Shown: piece by piece, positions 25,654 through 36,128 of the stretch
Position numbering within the stretch: the stretch's first letter is position 1
Layout of the letters: each line of letters starts with the position of its first letter
NCBI GenBank assembly: GCA_946699065.1
Contig: CAMPDV010000134.1
Span: 558,001-622,000 of the forward strand
Direction: 5' to 3'
Source: Loxodes magnus
Taxonomy: Eukaryota; Ciliophora; Karyorelictea; Loxodida; Loxodidae
Length of the DNA: 64,000 bases
Notes under the pieces: model-generated
Told to the model about the DNA's origin: nothing
What the model saw: the letters and a program-made list of their open reading frames with translations, nothing else
Database searches by the model: none
Program-made: the position numbers and the translations under genes

Positions 25654-26509
25654 ATGGCTTCTATTAAATAACAGAACTTTGAACAAAACATTTAAACAGG
25701 AAAATTCTCTAAAAAATAAAAAAGCGAAATAATTACAATGAGTGAAAGTGAGAAATATGATTGATATGACGAACATTAACCACTTGGAAATCCAGAATTA
25801 AAAAAACTTCCGACACAAACTCAAATAGAAATATTATCTAAGTCATTAAAATAGTTTATGTTTAAAAATAGATACCTCACTACTAAAGTAGAAAAATTAG
25901 AAAAACTAATAACGTCTTTACTTGAGAAAAAATATTAATAATCATAAGAAATAGAAAACAAACTGGGACAAAGAATTCTTTAAATTTAATAATAAATTCA
26001 GGTAACGCCATTTTCGATTTAACAGAATTAATCAGATCCTATGGAAATAGAAAATGAAGCCTCAAATTAAAATAAACAGTAAACATTTATTTAAAATAAG
26101 TAGTAAATTTAAATTAAATAAGTGTTACAGGAATAATAGTTTAAAAGAAGAATAAAATGCTACGTGTGCAATAAATAACACCAATGAAAATACTGCTACT
26201 AACTAAGCGAAATTTAAAGAATAAATAAGATATTTTTAGAAAACTATTTAGGATATATCCAACATAAAGCGGAAAAATTTATAGAAAAAAATTCTTTAAT
26301 TCAAATCTTAATCCTTGGATAAATAATTAGGACTACATACAAGATGAAAAATATTCAGAATATTAAAGGATGGTGCGTTAATGAAGTGCTACACCGCCTA
26401 ACTAAGCATAGTAGAAATTCAAGACAAACTAATGGAGACAAGCTGATAGAATAGATCAGATGGCTGACTACTAAGGCTTTAACAAAGCTTTTTAACTTTT
26501 TTTTTTTAA
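25654..26509 (+). mobile_element. Gag-only element E, copy 1
   Basis: ORF from ATG 25,654 (MASIKQQNFEQNIQTGKFSK). A predicted coiled coil is at about residues 60-110 (KVEKLEKLITSLLEKKY), then a CCHC zinc knuckle KCYVCNKQHHQWKYCYQ (CX2CX4HX4C, W from TGA). It stays open to the element end with no clear TGA stop. At 26,370-26,405 lies GGTGCGTTAATGAAGTGCTACACC, a variant of the SINE stem-loop. The same sequence occurs inverted at 46,786-47,628 with virtually no difference noticed, so duplication was recent. The element ends in a T run. The knuckle suggests an RNA-binding retroelement Gag; no RT present. Confidence 0.75.
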
Positions 26510-26524
26510 ACTCAATTTTAAGAT

Positions 26525-27320
26525 TTTTTGAGCTTGCTGGGGTTCCAACCAGTTTCACTCTGTTATTTTTTTACATGGATGTATGCAATGACCTTTTTTA
26601 ATAAGTGGAGTATTTCTGCTAAGTTTGTTAGTCTTGCAATTAATTTTTATCTATATATTCCTGTTTTTGTTATTCATAATTTTTTAAGTCGACCCATGTT
26701 TTTTATTGTTCTTTTTCATTTAATTATTTCCATTGTTGGCAGTTTCTTAGTAGATGATAATTTTATTGCCAGTATTTGCGTTGCTTTTTTTATTATTGTT
26801 AATTTGTACTTATGTTAAGAATATTTTCTATTTTTTCTAGTCTTTTAATTATGTTATTTTCTTTATTTTCAGATTCTTTTATAGGTTAAATTCTTTTTCA
26901 TACGATAGTGGCTATTTTTCGACTTCTATCTTTTAAGAATATTTAAAGTTTTATTAGAATTATTTCCAGAGTTGCTCTTCCGTTACTAAGTTATTTTCGA
27001 TAAGTTAATTTTTTAATATTGTAAGTTCATTGTTTTATTCTTCTATAAAATTTATTAACTCCCTTATTCATAGATCTTAATCGTAAATTGTTTCTTCATA
27101 TTTTAGTATTTACGCTTGCATTGCCTCAACCTTGACTTGTTGATCTTCCTGAACTGTAATTTATGTTTATTAAGTTTAATAGTATCTGCCATAATTTTGC
27201 CTTGGGAAGATGAGTTTGACTCTGATTGTTTCCTTTCCTATTTGTGTGACTCCTGTGCTGCCTTTTTTTAGCTTTTTTTATTTAATTTTTAGAAAGGCGG
27301 ATGTTTTGCTCCATCCTTTT
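26525..27320 (-). mobile_element. Gag-like element with coiled coil, no obvious knuckle
   Basis: Minus strand reads SKTSAFLKIKQKKLKKGST near the start, IRVKLIFPRQNYGRYY, then a long coiled coil (VQEDQQVKVEAMQAQIL, IRELINFIEEQNNELTILKN). The 3' part has scattered Cys/His (INCKTNKL, KGHCIHPCKK) but no clean CCHC. It lies tail-to-tail with element E. The plus-strand 96-codon frame here is only the complement. Confidence 0.5.
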
Positions 27321-27911
27321 TTATTAAAAACTTTATTTTATAAATATTATTTTATCTAAATTGCAAAATTTATGAACTTTAAGTTTATAAAATCTTTTTC
27401 TAGAAAGGCTTATCTAAATTAAAATATATAAAAATGAATAAAGGCATGCATAAAGAGAATTTATATTACTGTAAAACTAATATAAAAAAATAAAATTTTC
27501 TTATCTATAATTTCCTTTCTTTTTTCATTAAATTTATCCTAATTTCTAATGAAACCTTTATAGTACTTTTGATATTTAAAATTTAATTTGAAAAAATAAA
27601 TTTTACAGTTCATTAAAAATTAAAATTGATTGTATTTTCTTATAATTTATTTAAATTGTTTAAATAAATGATAATTAAATATTTTTATGGCTACAATTTT
27701 AAAAATAATGGTTTTTTAACATAGATATAAAATAAGTAAAATTTTAAATAATTATAAGTTTAAAATTTAGAAAACTTTTGTTTTTTCCTAATAAGTATTT
27801 TTGTAAAATAATTTCAAATTTCACTTTATTTACGATTTAATCAATTTATTTAGAAAATATTCATAGAAAGTTGGATTTTTTAAGTGTAAAAATATTTTTT
27901 TATCTAATTGA
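27321..27911. other. AT-rich spacer
   Basis: No supported feature. Confidence 0.5.
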
Positions 27912-27927
27912 TTAATTTTATATTTTT

Positions 27928-28240
27928 AATTAATTAATTTTAATTAAAATAGTTTTGGGGACTGGAATTTCTTTTCCAAATAGATGAACAACTCTCTTTT
28001 TTAAGGAATAGCGAGGATATCATGTTGTGTTCCAGACACAGATGCCAGGGAGCTCCATCGTTATGAGCAACCAAACTTCAAGCCCCTATTATGAGTGGAT
28101 AATCTCGAAGATAGTGTTCCCCTCAGAAAATACTCTGACCAGGAACTTTCTCAACGACAGGAAATGAACTTGTTCCTAGACATAAAACTATAAAGTTTAG
28201 CCTAAAAGGTCAATCTCATTTCCCATCATCTTTTTAATTG
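27928..28240 (-). mobile_element. SINE family B, copy with perfect TSD
   Basis: A 313-bp element bounded by the 16-bp direct repeat TTAATTTTATATTTTT (27,912-27,927 and 28,241-28,256). Plus strand shows GGACTGGAAT, GATATCATGTTG, CCAGGGAGCTCCATCG, CTTCAAGCCCC and CTCTGACCAGG. On the sense (minus) strand it starts AATTAAAAAGATG and ends in an AATTAATT tail. Non-coding. The insertion lies just past the 3' end of the kelch-like gene at 28,382. Confidence 0.85.
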
Positions 28241-28381
28241 TTAATTTTATATTTTTTTAATGAACAATTTGTAAATAAGAGATTATTAAAAAAATATAAT
28301 TTTATTAAAAATAGAATAGCTTTTAATATTTTTAGTCATTTATTATTTAATCTTTTTAAAAAGTTAAAAATTGAGGGATCT

Positions 28382-29302
28382 TCAAAGAGTAAACAAAGTT
28401 TTCCACAATTTTCCTTTCATATCGTAACCACAAAGTTTGTATATATCACCAGATATTGAGTAACTATAAATAGTATTCTTTGATAATAAAGGTTAAAAAT
28501 TAGGATATTTCCCTGATGTTTCTGGAAAATTTGGTCCATGATCTATTATTTATTTAAAATCATATAGTGCTGTTCCTTAAAAATATTAGTACTCATCAAA
28601 AATTATTATGGATTCTTTCTTATTTATGAATAAACTTTGAATTACATGAGATTCTGGTTAAAGTATATGTTCAATTTTAAGCCATTCATTTCTCATACAA
28701 TTATACTAAAATATATCTTTACTCATTTATCCTGTAAATCCACCAATACTATATACTTAATCTTTTGCATATGTAAAACCATTTCCCGCTGCTCCCGAAG
28801 GACATTTTTAAATAGATTAAGACTTTTTTTAATTCATATCAAAAACTTCAAAAATGCCTTCTTTTGGTCTTAAACTACTTCATGCACTTAAAATATATAA
28901 CTTTTTATTCGCTTTATCTAAAGTTAATTTATTTCTTTCCTCATAGTTATTTTCTAGTTTATACTCATGTTAAAGTTAATATTTGTAAAAAAAGTAAAGT
29001 GAATTATTGGATTAAACAAATTTACTATCAGTCAGTTAAAATATATAATAATTCATTTCGCCAAATTACTTGTCAAGCATTTCCTGTGACAAAATTTAAT
29101 TTTTTTAGGTTTAGTAAACTTATCATTCAATTTTTGCAAAGTTATTTACAATAAATCTTCTAAATTCTGTGTAGCATAAATTTGGCAAAATTTCGTACTT
29201 TAATAGTAAGAGTGGAATCCTACCTAGCAGAGAATTTTCTCTTTTTCTTAATATTTTGCGAATAAACAAGCATTAAGCAAAATATTTCTCCTTTTCTTCC
29301 AT
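28382..29302 (-). CDS. Kelch-like protein, 306 aa
   Basis: Intact from ATG 29,302 (MEEKEKYFAQCLFIRKILRK) to TGA 28,382-28,384. Shares the N-terminal block LGRIPLLLLKYEILPNLC, then GNGFTYAKDQVYSIGGFTGQ, NCMRNEWLKIEHILQPESHV and HGPNFPETSGKYPNFQPLL, ending LWKTLFTL. The terminal TGA sits at the same alignment position as in its paralogs, which is good evidence that TGA is the real stop. Internal TGA at two sites read as Trp. The only CDS here whose last codon is close (about 125 bp) to a SINE insertion. Confidence 0.75.
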
Positions 29303-30060
29303 TTTAAATTATTAAGAACGAAAAAAATTCTTAATCCTTTATGAAAATATATTGGATGAGAAATTTTATTTATAATCAATATTTTTGCTAAATTAACCTT
29401 ATTCTTATTTGATTTTTTTTGGATATATTTTGATTTATTTTGAAAATTTAGAAAAATTTAGATTTTTAGCATTAAACTAATATTTTAAAATCTTTATTAC
29501 TTAAAATTATTTAATTACATTTCCTTTATAAATATTTTATTACTATGAGTCTTTAATTTTTAAAAAATTAAGTTCATAAAAACTTTAATATTTATTTAAA
29601 AAAATAAATTTAAGCTTTTTGAAACTTTATAAAACATTAAGAGATAAATGATAACTAATTTAAGTTAGTTTTAAATTAAAAAAATTTGCTATTAATCACT
29701 TCTTTATTTTAACTTAAATATAAAATTTATTTTTATTGATTATTAATGATTTTTTTAATTATTTAAGAAAAATATTGAAATTACAAAAAATGAATAATAT
29801 GGTATTTTATTATTTTTTTATTATGTCTTGAATTTTGTTTCTATATATCCCTTTGATAAATTAAAATAATTTTAAAAAGTAAAAGCTATAAATAAATATA
29901 CAATAAATCTATATGTTTAAATTAATTATTCTATATTTCATATCTCAATTTTTTTATTATTTAATAATATTCAAAGATAAAAAGAAATGAAGACTTTAAC
30001 ATTTTTTATTTAAAATAAATGTATAGAATTTAGTATCTAGAGTTTATTAAATAGTTATAA
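29303..30060. other. AT-rich spacer
   Basis: Intergenic between divergent genes; no motif beyond AT-rich sequence. Confidence 0.5.
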
Positions 30061-30068
30061 TATAAAAA

Positions 30069-30593
30069 ATGAATATTAAGTCTTTAGACAATGCTAGTAG
30101 ATATTCTGATACAGCATATGCTGTATTACGATTAGTCTCGAAATAGATACAACCACAGATAAAATTGGATGAATTTATTGGGAGATAAATTTAACTTATT
30201 TGAGAGTTCTCTCAAGCGGTTCAAAAACTGTTCGATGATTCGGAATTGTACTTGGGAGATGAAGCCCAAATCTCAGATTTTTTGTGCCTTTACATGTTCC
30301 AATCGCTGCGAGAGATGGACAAACATCAAGAGAAAAGGCTGAGATATTTTAAAAATATTTTTAGAAGAACAATATTCAAATATTTTGTTTATTATAAAAA
30401 TAGGAAATTCCTCTATTTACTTCTCACACAACCTTCAGGAAATTTAAAGATTTAAAAATAAAGAAGGTAATCAAATTCTACTTTTAAAAACAGAAAAAGA
30501 AACAATTATTTTTATCGTGGTTTTTCCTTTCATATATCAAGAATAATGATAAATTTTAAACAAATTTAATAGTGGAAAGCCAAATAAAGGTGA
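30069..30593 (+). CDS. GK..KGD family protein, about 174 aa, C-terminal frame uncertain
   Basis: From ATG 30,069: MNIKSLDNASRYSDTAYAVL, RLVSKQIQPQIKLDEFIGR, LYLGDEAQISDFLCLYMFQS, LREMDKHQEKRLRYFKN. This frame reaches TGA 30,591-30,593. The conserved family C-terminus (GNQILLLKTEKETIIFIVV, then GKPNKGDSELINCVVV) lies in another frame, entered near 30,450, so an indel is likely. The first 110 bp are similar to the 5' end of SINE family C, whose copy begins 54 bp downstream. Function unknown. Confidence 0.5.
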
Positions 30594-30646
30594 CTCTGAA
30601 TTAATAAATTGTGTTGTGGTATGATATGATATTTTATTAATATAAA

Positions 30647-31053
30647 ATGGATGTCGACCGCGTCAGATAAATTAGTAGGTAATCTGGTTCAGTGTATACT
30701 GCATTGCGAGTAATCTCGCACTAGATACCACCACGGGGAAGGGGGGATAAGCTCCGTTGAGAATACCTAACTTACCCCGAGGGTTCTCTCTAGCAGTATG
30801 AAAGTTTGATTGACGGGCCTTTTAATTACCGACTTAATAACTATTTCTTATTTGGACCTTATTCAAGAAGATTAAAGCATTTGACTCAAGATTTAAGAAT
30901 ATATTTTAATAAGAAGATTACCATTTGGAGAAGCTGACATGACTCATTGGACGTCTAGAATTTTAACAAGAAACATGAGAACATTTTACTTAATATTAAA
31001 TATTAATACTGAAAGAGCTGCGCGCCAATGAGGTGCTACACGCTCTATAGTCA
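30647..31053 (+). mobile_element. SINE-like element family C, copy 2
   Basis: The best-preserved C copy: ATGGATGTCGACCGCGTCAG, hairpin TGCGAGTAATCTCGCA, GGGGAAGGGGGGATAAGC, GTTTGATTGACGGGCC, and the shared stem-loop (31,015-31,044) in its canonical form. CTATAGTCA and a TTTAT-rich tail follow. G/C-rich compared with everything around it, hence easy to delimit. Confidence 0.8.
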
Positions 31054-31950
31054 TTTTTATTCATTTATTTTATTTATTTTTTAATAAAATAAAATTAGAT
31101 TAAGATGAAAAATATTAGATATTATTTAACTTTTTCAGTAATTTAATTGATTTTTTAATTTTTTATTTTCAATAAAAAAAGTAAGTAAAGAATAAAAAAA
31201 ATTATAGTCTCTTTATGACTTACGAAGATTTAATTATGTAAAAATTACAATATAAAAATAAATTTATTTTTTCTTTTTTATCTAAAATATTTAAAAAAAA
31301 TAATATAGTAGTTCTTTAATTTGAAATAAATGCCTTATGAGATTTTTCTATAAAATTAGATATTTATTAAATAAAATAATTAAATATATAAAATAAACTG
31401 AAATTAGTATACCTAATTTAATATTCAATAAAAAAATTAAATATTATTGTAAAATTCAAAATAAAATATAGCTTCAGATAAAATTGATAAATGATTCAAA
31501 TTTTTTAAATAACAATTATGCATTTAACGTTTTTAATTGTAAATTTATGAAAAAAATTAAAAGAAAAATTAAAAATTAAAGATTTTTATTATTAATTTTA
31601 TTTTTAAACTAAACATTAATTAATATATTAGAACTAAAGAACTAAAACAAATTAAAACAAATTTAACTAAATGATTCATTAAATATTTTAAAAATGCTTT
31701 TAAATTTTAAAATTTAAATAAATTTATGGATGCTTATTTATTTTTAATATATATTATAAATTATTTCACTTGAAAAGAACTAAATTTATTAAAATTTGAA
31801 GAGAGTTTCAAAAAACTGAAAGCATAAAAATGTTTTTTATATAGTTATTTTTATAATAATTTATATATATTTGATTATATTGAATTGATTATATTTTGAA
31901 TGTTGAGAAATTTAAATGGATTTTTAAATGAAAATTTTATTTTTGTCTAT
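31054..31950. other. AT-rich spacer
   Basis: No supported feature. Confidence 0.5.
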
Positions 31951-31956
31951 TATAAA

Positions 31957-32880
31957 ATGGAAAGTGAAAAAGAAAAACATTTCACTTAAACTTTATTCTT
32001 ACGAAAAATATTGAGATAAAAAGGAAAAATTTTGGGAAAAATTCCACTGCTTATATTAAAATATGAAATATTACCTAATCTTTGCAACAGCGAAATTAAA
32101 AAATACACTATAATTAACTCGACTAAGTATGAATGATAAATTTTCGATACATAAGATAAGAAAATATAATCTAAATAAATAAAATAAAACAGATTTAGTA
32201 ATAGCAATTTCTATATATATTAATTTAGCGATAAAGATTTTGTTTTATCGAAAAATTATCTTTATTTCTTTTCCGAATAAATGCTTCAAAATGAATATAA
32301 ACTAATTTATGATTATGAAGAAAGGAATAAAATTACAGTAGATAAGAAAAATAGTTTAATCTTTATTTTAAGAGATTTTGCTTACTCATAAGAAAAACCT
32401 CCTTTTTTCGAAGTCTTTAATATAAAATAAAAAAAATCAAAATCTTTAATGTAATGCTAGATTGGAGCAATGGGAAATGGATTGGCATTTGCAAAAGAAA
32501 ATGTATATAGCATAGGAGGGTACTCAGGATTTATGAGCAAAGATATTTATTAATACATATGTTTGACAAATTAATGACTAAAAATAGAGGACATCCTTCA
32601 GCCAAAATCGCACGTTATTTAGAGTTTGTTAATTACAAACTTTGAATCAATTTTGATTTTCGATGAATTTTAATACTTTAAAGGTACAGCATTTTATGAT
32701 TTCAAGAAGATTCTAAATCATGGTCCTGATTTTCCTGATATTACAGATGGATATCCAAATTTCTAGCCTATTTTATTCAAGAATAGAGTTTTTAGTTATA
32801 CAGTTGTAGGCAATGGAGCATATAAACTATTTGCTTACGACTTAAATCTAAAAAGTTGGTCATTTCTACTTTCAAACTGA
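31957..32880 (+). CDS. Kelch-like protein, 307 aa
   Basis: Intact from ATG 31,957 to TGA 32,878-32,880. Start MESEKEKHFTQTLFLRKILR, shared block LGKIPLLILKYEILPNLC, central GNGLAFAKENVYSIGGYSGF, ICLTNQWLKIEDILQPKSHV (W here is TGA), HGPDFPDITDGYPNFQPILF, and the end SWSFLLSN. Twelve or more TAA/TAG codons fall where paralogs have Gln or a polar residue. ATG is immediately preceded by TATAAA. The only plus-strand member of the family. Confidence 0.8.
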
Positions 32881-33816
32881 AAACTTTTAAATTTAAAGTG
32901 AATATGAAAAAATTTTAAATTATTTTTATTTATTAAAAATAATAATTTTTTTAATAATTACATCTAAATATAAAAAATAGCTTTTAATTATTTTTTTAAT
33001 TTTTAGATTTATATAATTCAAAAAGATTTAAAATTGGTTTTTTATATTTTTATATATAATTAATTTAAAAAAAATGCGAAAATTTATTACAATTTTTTTT
33101 TAATTTTTGTCTCTTCTCATTATAAACACATAAATAAACAAAATCGAAAAAAGTATTAAATGATTTTTGAACACTATCTATCCTTATTTTACTAGAGCTT
33201 AGAATTTAATTTTTATTTCGATATCATTTTTAAAAGTACGATATATAATTGAGTTGTAATACAATTTTTAATAAATTAAAATTTGTTTTAAAAATTTAAT
33301 AAAACGATTAATTTTATGGTTTAGTCTATTATTAAAATTAAAAAAAATATGAACAAAAAAATTAAAAGTAAAAGCTTAACTGAACATATAATAAATAAAA
33401 ATTAGACTTTTTAGTTTTAACTATTTTTTCAAAAATTAAATTAGATTTTTTATTCTTATAATTTGAAAATATTATAACTAATTATTATTTTATTCTTTAT
33501 TTTCTATAATAGTTTATTATTAAACAATTTTTTTAATTATTTTTAACAAAAAAAGACAATGAAAAAAATGTATTTTCTCTCTTTTCTTAAAACAACTTTT
33601 TTTTAGATTTTTTTAAATAATTTTTATCATAAGATTTTGAGATAACTTAATAAATTGCAATTTAAAAATTCAATTTTATGAAATTTTTCTTTATATTTTT
33701 TCTTTTATTTTTACTAGCAATATTTTATTTGGAATTTATTTTTATGGAGTTATAAATAATTTTTTATAACATTTTAGATTTATTTATTTTTATAAAATTT
33801 ATAAATAATTTTATTT
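32881..33816. other. AT-rich spacer
   Basis: No supported feature. Confidence 0.5.
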
Positions 33817-33830
33817 AAAATAATTAGATA

Positions 33831-34142
33831 TAATTAAAAAGATGGTGGGAGCTGAGATTGACCTTCTGAATCATACTTTCTGGTTTTATGGCTAGGAACA
33901 AATTCCTTTCCTGTCGCTGAGAAAGTCCCTGGTCAAAGTCAACCTTTGCAAGGAAACGCCTTCCTTTTGATTATCCACTCCTGGTAGGGGCTTGTAGTCT
34001 GGCTGCCCATAGCGATTGAGCTCCCTGGCAGCTGCTTTTCGAAAGCAACAGGATATCCCCGTTATCCCATGAAGGGAGTATTGGGGTCGTTAAACTACAA
34101 GAAGTTGCAGTCCAAAACTCTTTAAGTTGAAATTAATTAATT
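33831..34142 (+). mobile_element. SINE family B, 312 bp with 14-bp TSD
   Basis: Bounded by AAAATAATTAGATA (33,817-33,830 and 34,143-34,156). Starts TAATTAAAAAGATGGTGGGA, contains GCTAGGAACAAATTCC, CTGAGAAAGTCCCTGGTC, TTATCCACTCC, GCTCCCTGGCAGC and AACAGGATATCC, and ends AATTAATTAATT. Non-coding. Tail plus TSD mean reverse-transcribed insertion. Confidence 0.9.
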
Positions 34143-34156
34143 AAAATAATTAGATA

Positions 34157-35653
34157 ATAAAAGCATGCTTAATTTAATTTTCTGTTTTAATTTTTAATAT
34201 AGTTAAAATTAGATAAAATTAGATAAAAAATCATTAATTTAGTTAGAAAAATACATTAGCTTCTATTATTTTTAATATTTAAATTTAAATGATTATCTTC
34301 TTATTTTAGATATTTTTTAATTTTGTTTATTATCTATTTTTTAAGTATTTTTCGAAAGCCATTTATAAAAGACTTTTTCTATTCAAAATTAAAAACTAAG
34401 AATATTATATTAAGAAAAATATAAAAATAATTTTATCAAGCACTTAAAATATTTTAATCACTATGAAAAAAATTAAAACTACGATATTTATTTTGCATCA
34501 TGTTGCAATTGTAACATTAAAGTTTAAATATAATTTTAAAATAAATATCTATAGAAAATATAATACAGGAATTTTAATGGGAATTTTCTTGCAAAAAATC
34601 ATACAAAAACTTAATTTAATATTATATAGTAAATTAAAGGAAATTAAATTTAATATATTATTAATAAAATATTTATAATTCCTTTTTTTATTTAGAATAT
34701 AGATTTCTAGTTTTTAAAGCTTCATTAAAACTGATTGAAATAAAAATAATCAAATATAAAATATAAGAATAAACCTAAATGGAAATTTAATTTAGTTTTC
34801 TTAATAATTATATTTTAAAATAAATTTAAAATATAATTACTTAAAGAAGTTCACAAAAAATTAGACTAAAAATGAAAAAAAATGTTTAAATAATATAAAA
34901 GATACTTAATACAATATTAAATTATTTGAATAAAGATTAAATTAGGTTTATTAACATAAAAAATCTTTAATAAATTTTAAAAGGAAAAAGAAAATCAAAT
35001 ATATATTTATTAATTATACAAAATTTAATAATTATCTCAATTTAAATCATTATAATATTTTAGATGATTTTAAATATAGAATAATATTTAAAAAAGTTTC
35101 ACTTTAAATTTAGAATTTTTAATTTTGTTTCTTAAATAAAATAATTTGGAATTATATAATTATATAAAGTTTTTCCTTTAAATTTACAATAATATAGTAA
35201 AAATAATGATTTTAAATTAAATGCTTTGATTTTCTATTCTATCTTAGAAATTCTCTCAAATATTAAAAAAATTAATAAAAATTAATTTTCAAATTTTTAA
35301 AGATAAATAAATTAGCATCCAAAAATATAAATAATCATAAAGATTACTAAATTTTAATTAATTAAACTAAAGAACTTAATAATAGTTATATAGATAGATA
35401 AGATTAAATATTAAAACATGAGTTTTCAAAATTATTTAATTTCTTAATATAAGCAAATTAAAAATAAAAATAATTAGTTTCTAATTTTTAATAATTAATT
35501 TAGAACAAAAAATTTTAGTCTACTTTTTTCTTTTTCATTTTTATTTTGTTACTAGTTATTTTACGTTTCTTTTATTTATTAAAGTATGATTCTAGTTTTC
35601 AATAATAAAAGGAATTTTGGTTAAGTATATAAAACTATACGAAAGTCTCTGAT
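34157..35653. other. Long AT-rich spacer
   Basis: About 1.5 kb without a supported gene. The 71-codon standard-code ORF near 34,463 has low-complexity AT composition and is not believed. Confidence 0.55.
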
Positions 35654-35668
35654 TTAATGAAATTTATA

Positions 35669-35980
35669 TAATTAAAAAGATGATGGGAGCTGAGATTGAC
35701 ATTTTGGGCTAAACTTTCTGGTTTTATGGCTAGGAACAAGTTTCTATTCTATCGTTGAGAAAGCCAATGGCCAGAGTCATTTTTTGAAGGGAACACTATC
35801 TTCAAGATTATCCACTTATGATAGGGGCTTGAAGTTTGGTTGCTCATAGAGATGGAGTTCTCTGGCAACTGTGTCTGGAACACAACATGATATCCCCGTT
35901 ATTCCTTAAAATGAGAGCGTCGTTCATTTTTTGGAAAGGAGTTTCCAATACCCAAAATTCTTATATTTAAAATTAATTAA
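35669..35980 (+). mobile_element. SINE family B, 312 bp with 15-bp TSD
   Basis: Bounded by TTAATGAAATTTATA (35,654-35,668 and 35,981-35,995). Same length to the base as the copy at 33,831 but more diverged; closest to 27,928-28,240 and 55,984-56,294. Tail AATTAATTAA. Confidence 0.9.
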
Positions 35981-36128
35981 TTAATGAAATTTATAATTTT
36001 TTTACAAAATATTAATTAATTGATATTAAACGTAAAAACTAATTTATTAAAATGAAAGATAATTTTTAGATAAGTGTTTTGATAAACGTTTCATTGTTTG
36101 ATAAAGAAATAACTCAAAATATTATTTT

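Noticed and set aside
26528..26818. 96-codon standard-code ORF on the plus strand
   Set aside because: It is the complement of a Gag-like coiled-coil ORF on the minus strand, hydrophobic because it mirrors Gln/Lys-rich codons.
31015..31044. Rolling-circle (Helitron) 3' hairpin
   Set aside because: No CTRR end and no A|T insertion signature; TTTA-type tails, and TSDs in other retroposons of the window, point to reverse transcription.
30647..31053. tRNA- or hammerhead-ribozyme-derived SINE
   Set aside because: No paired A/B boxes at proper spacing and no CTGATGA...GAAA core were found.
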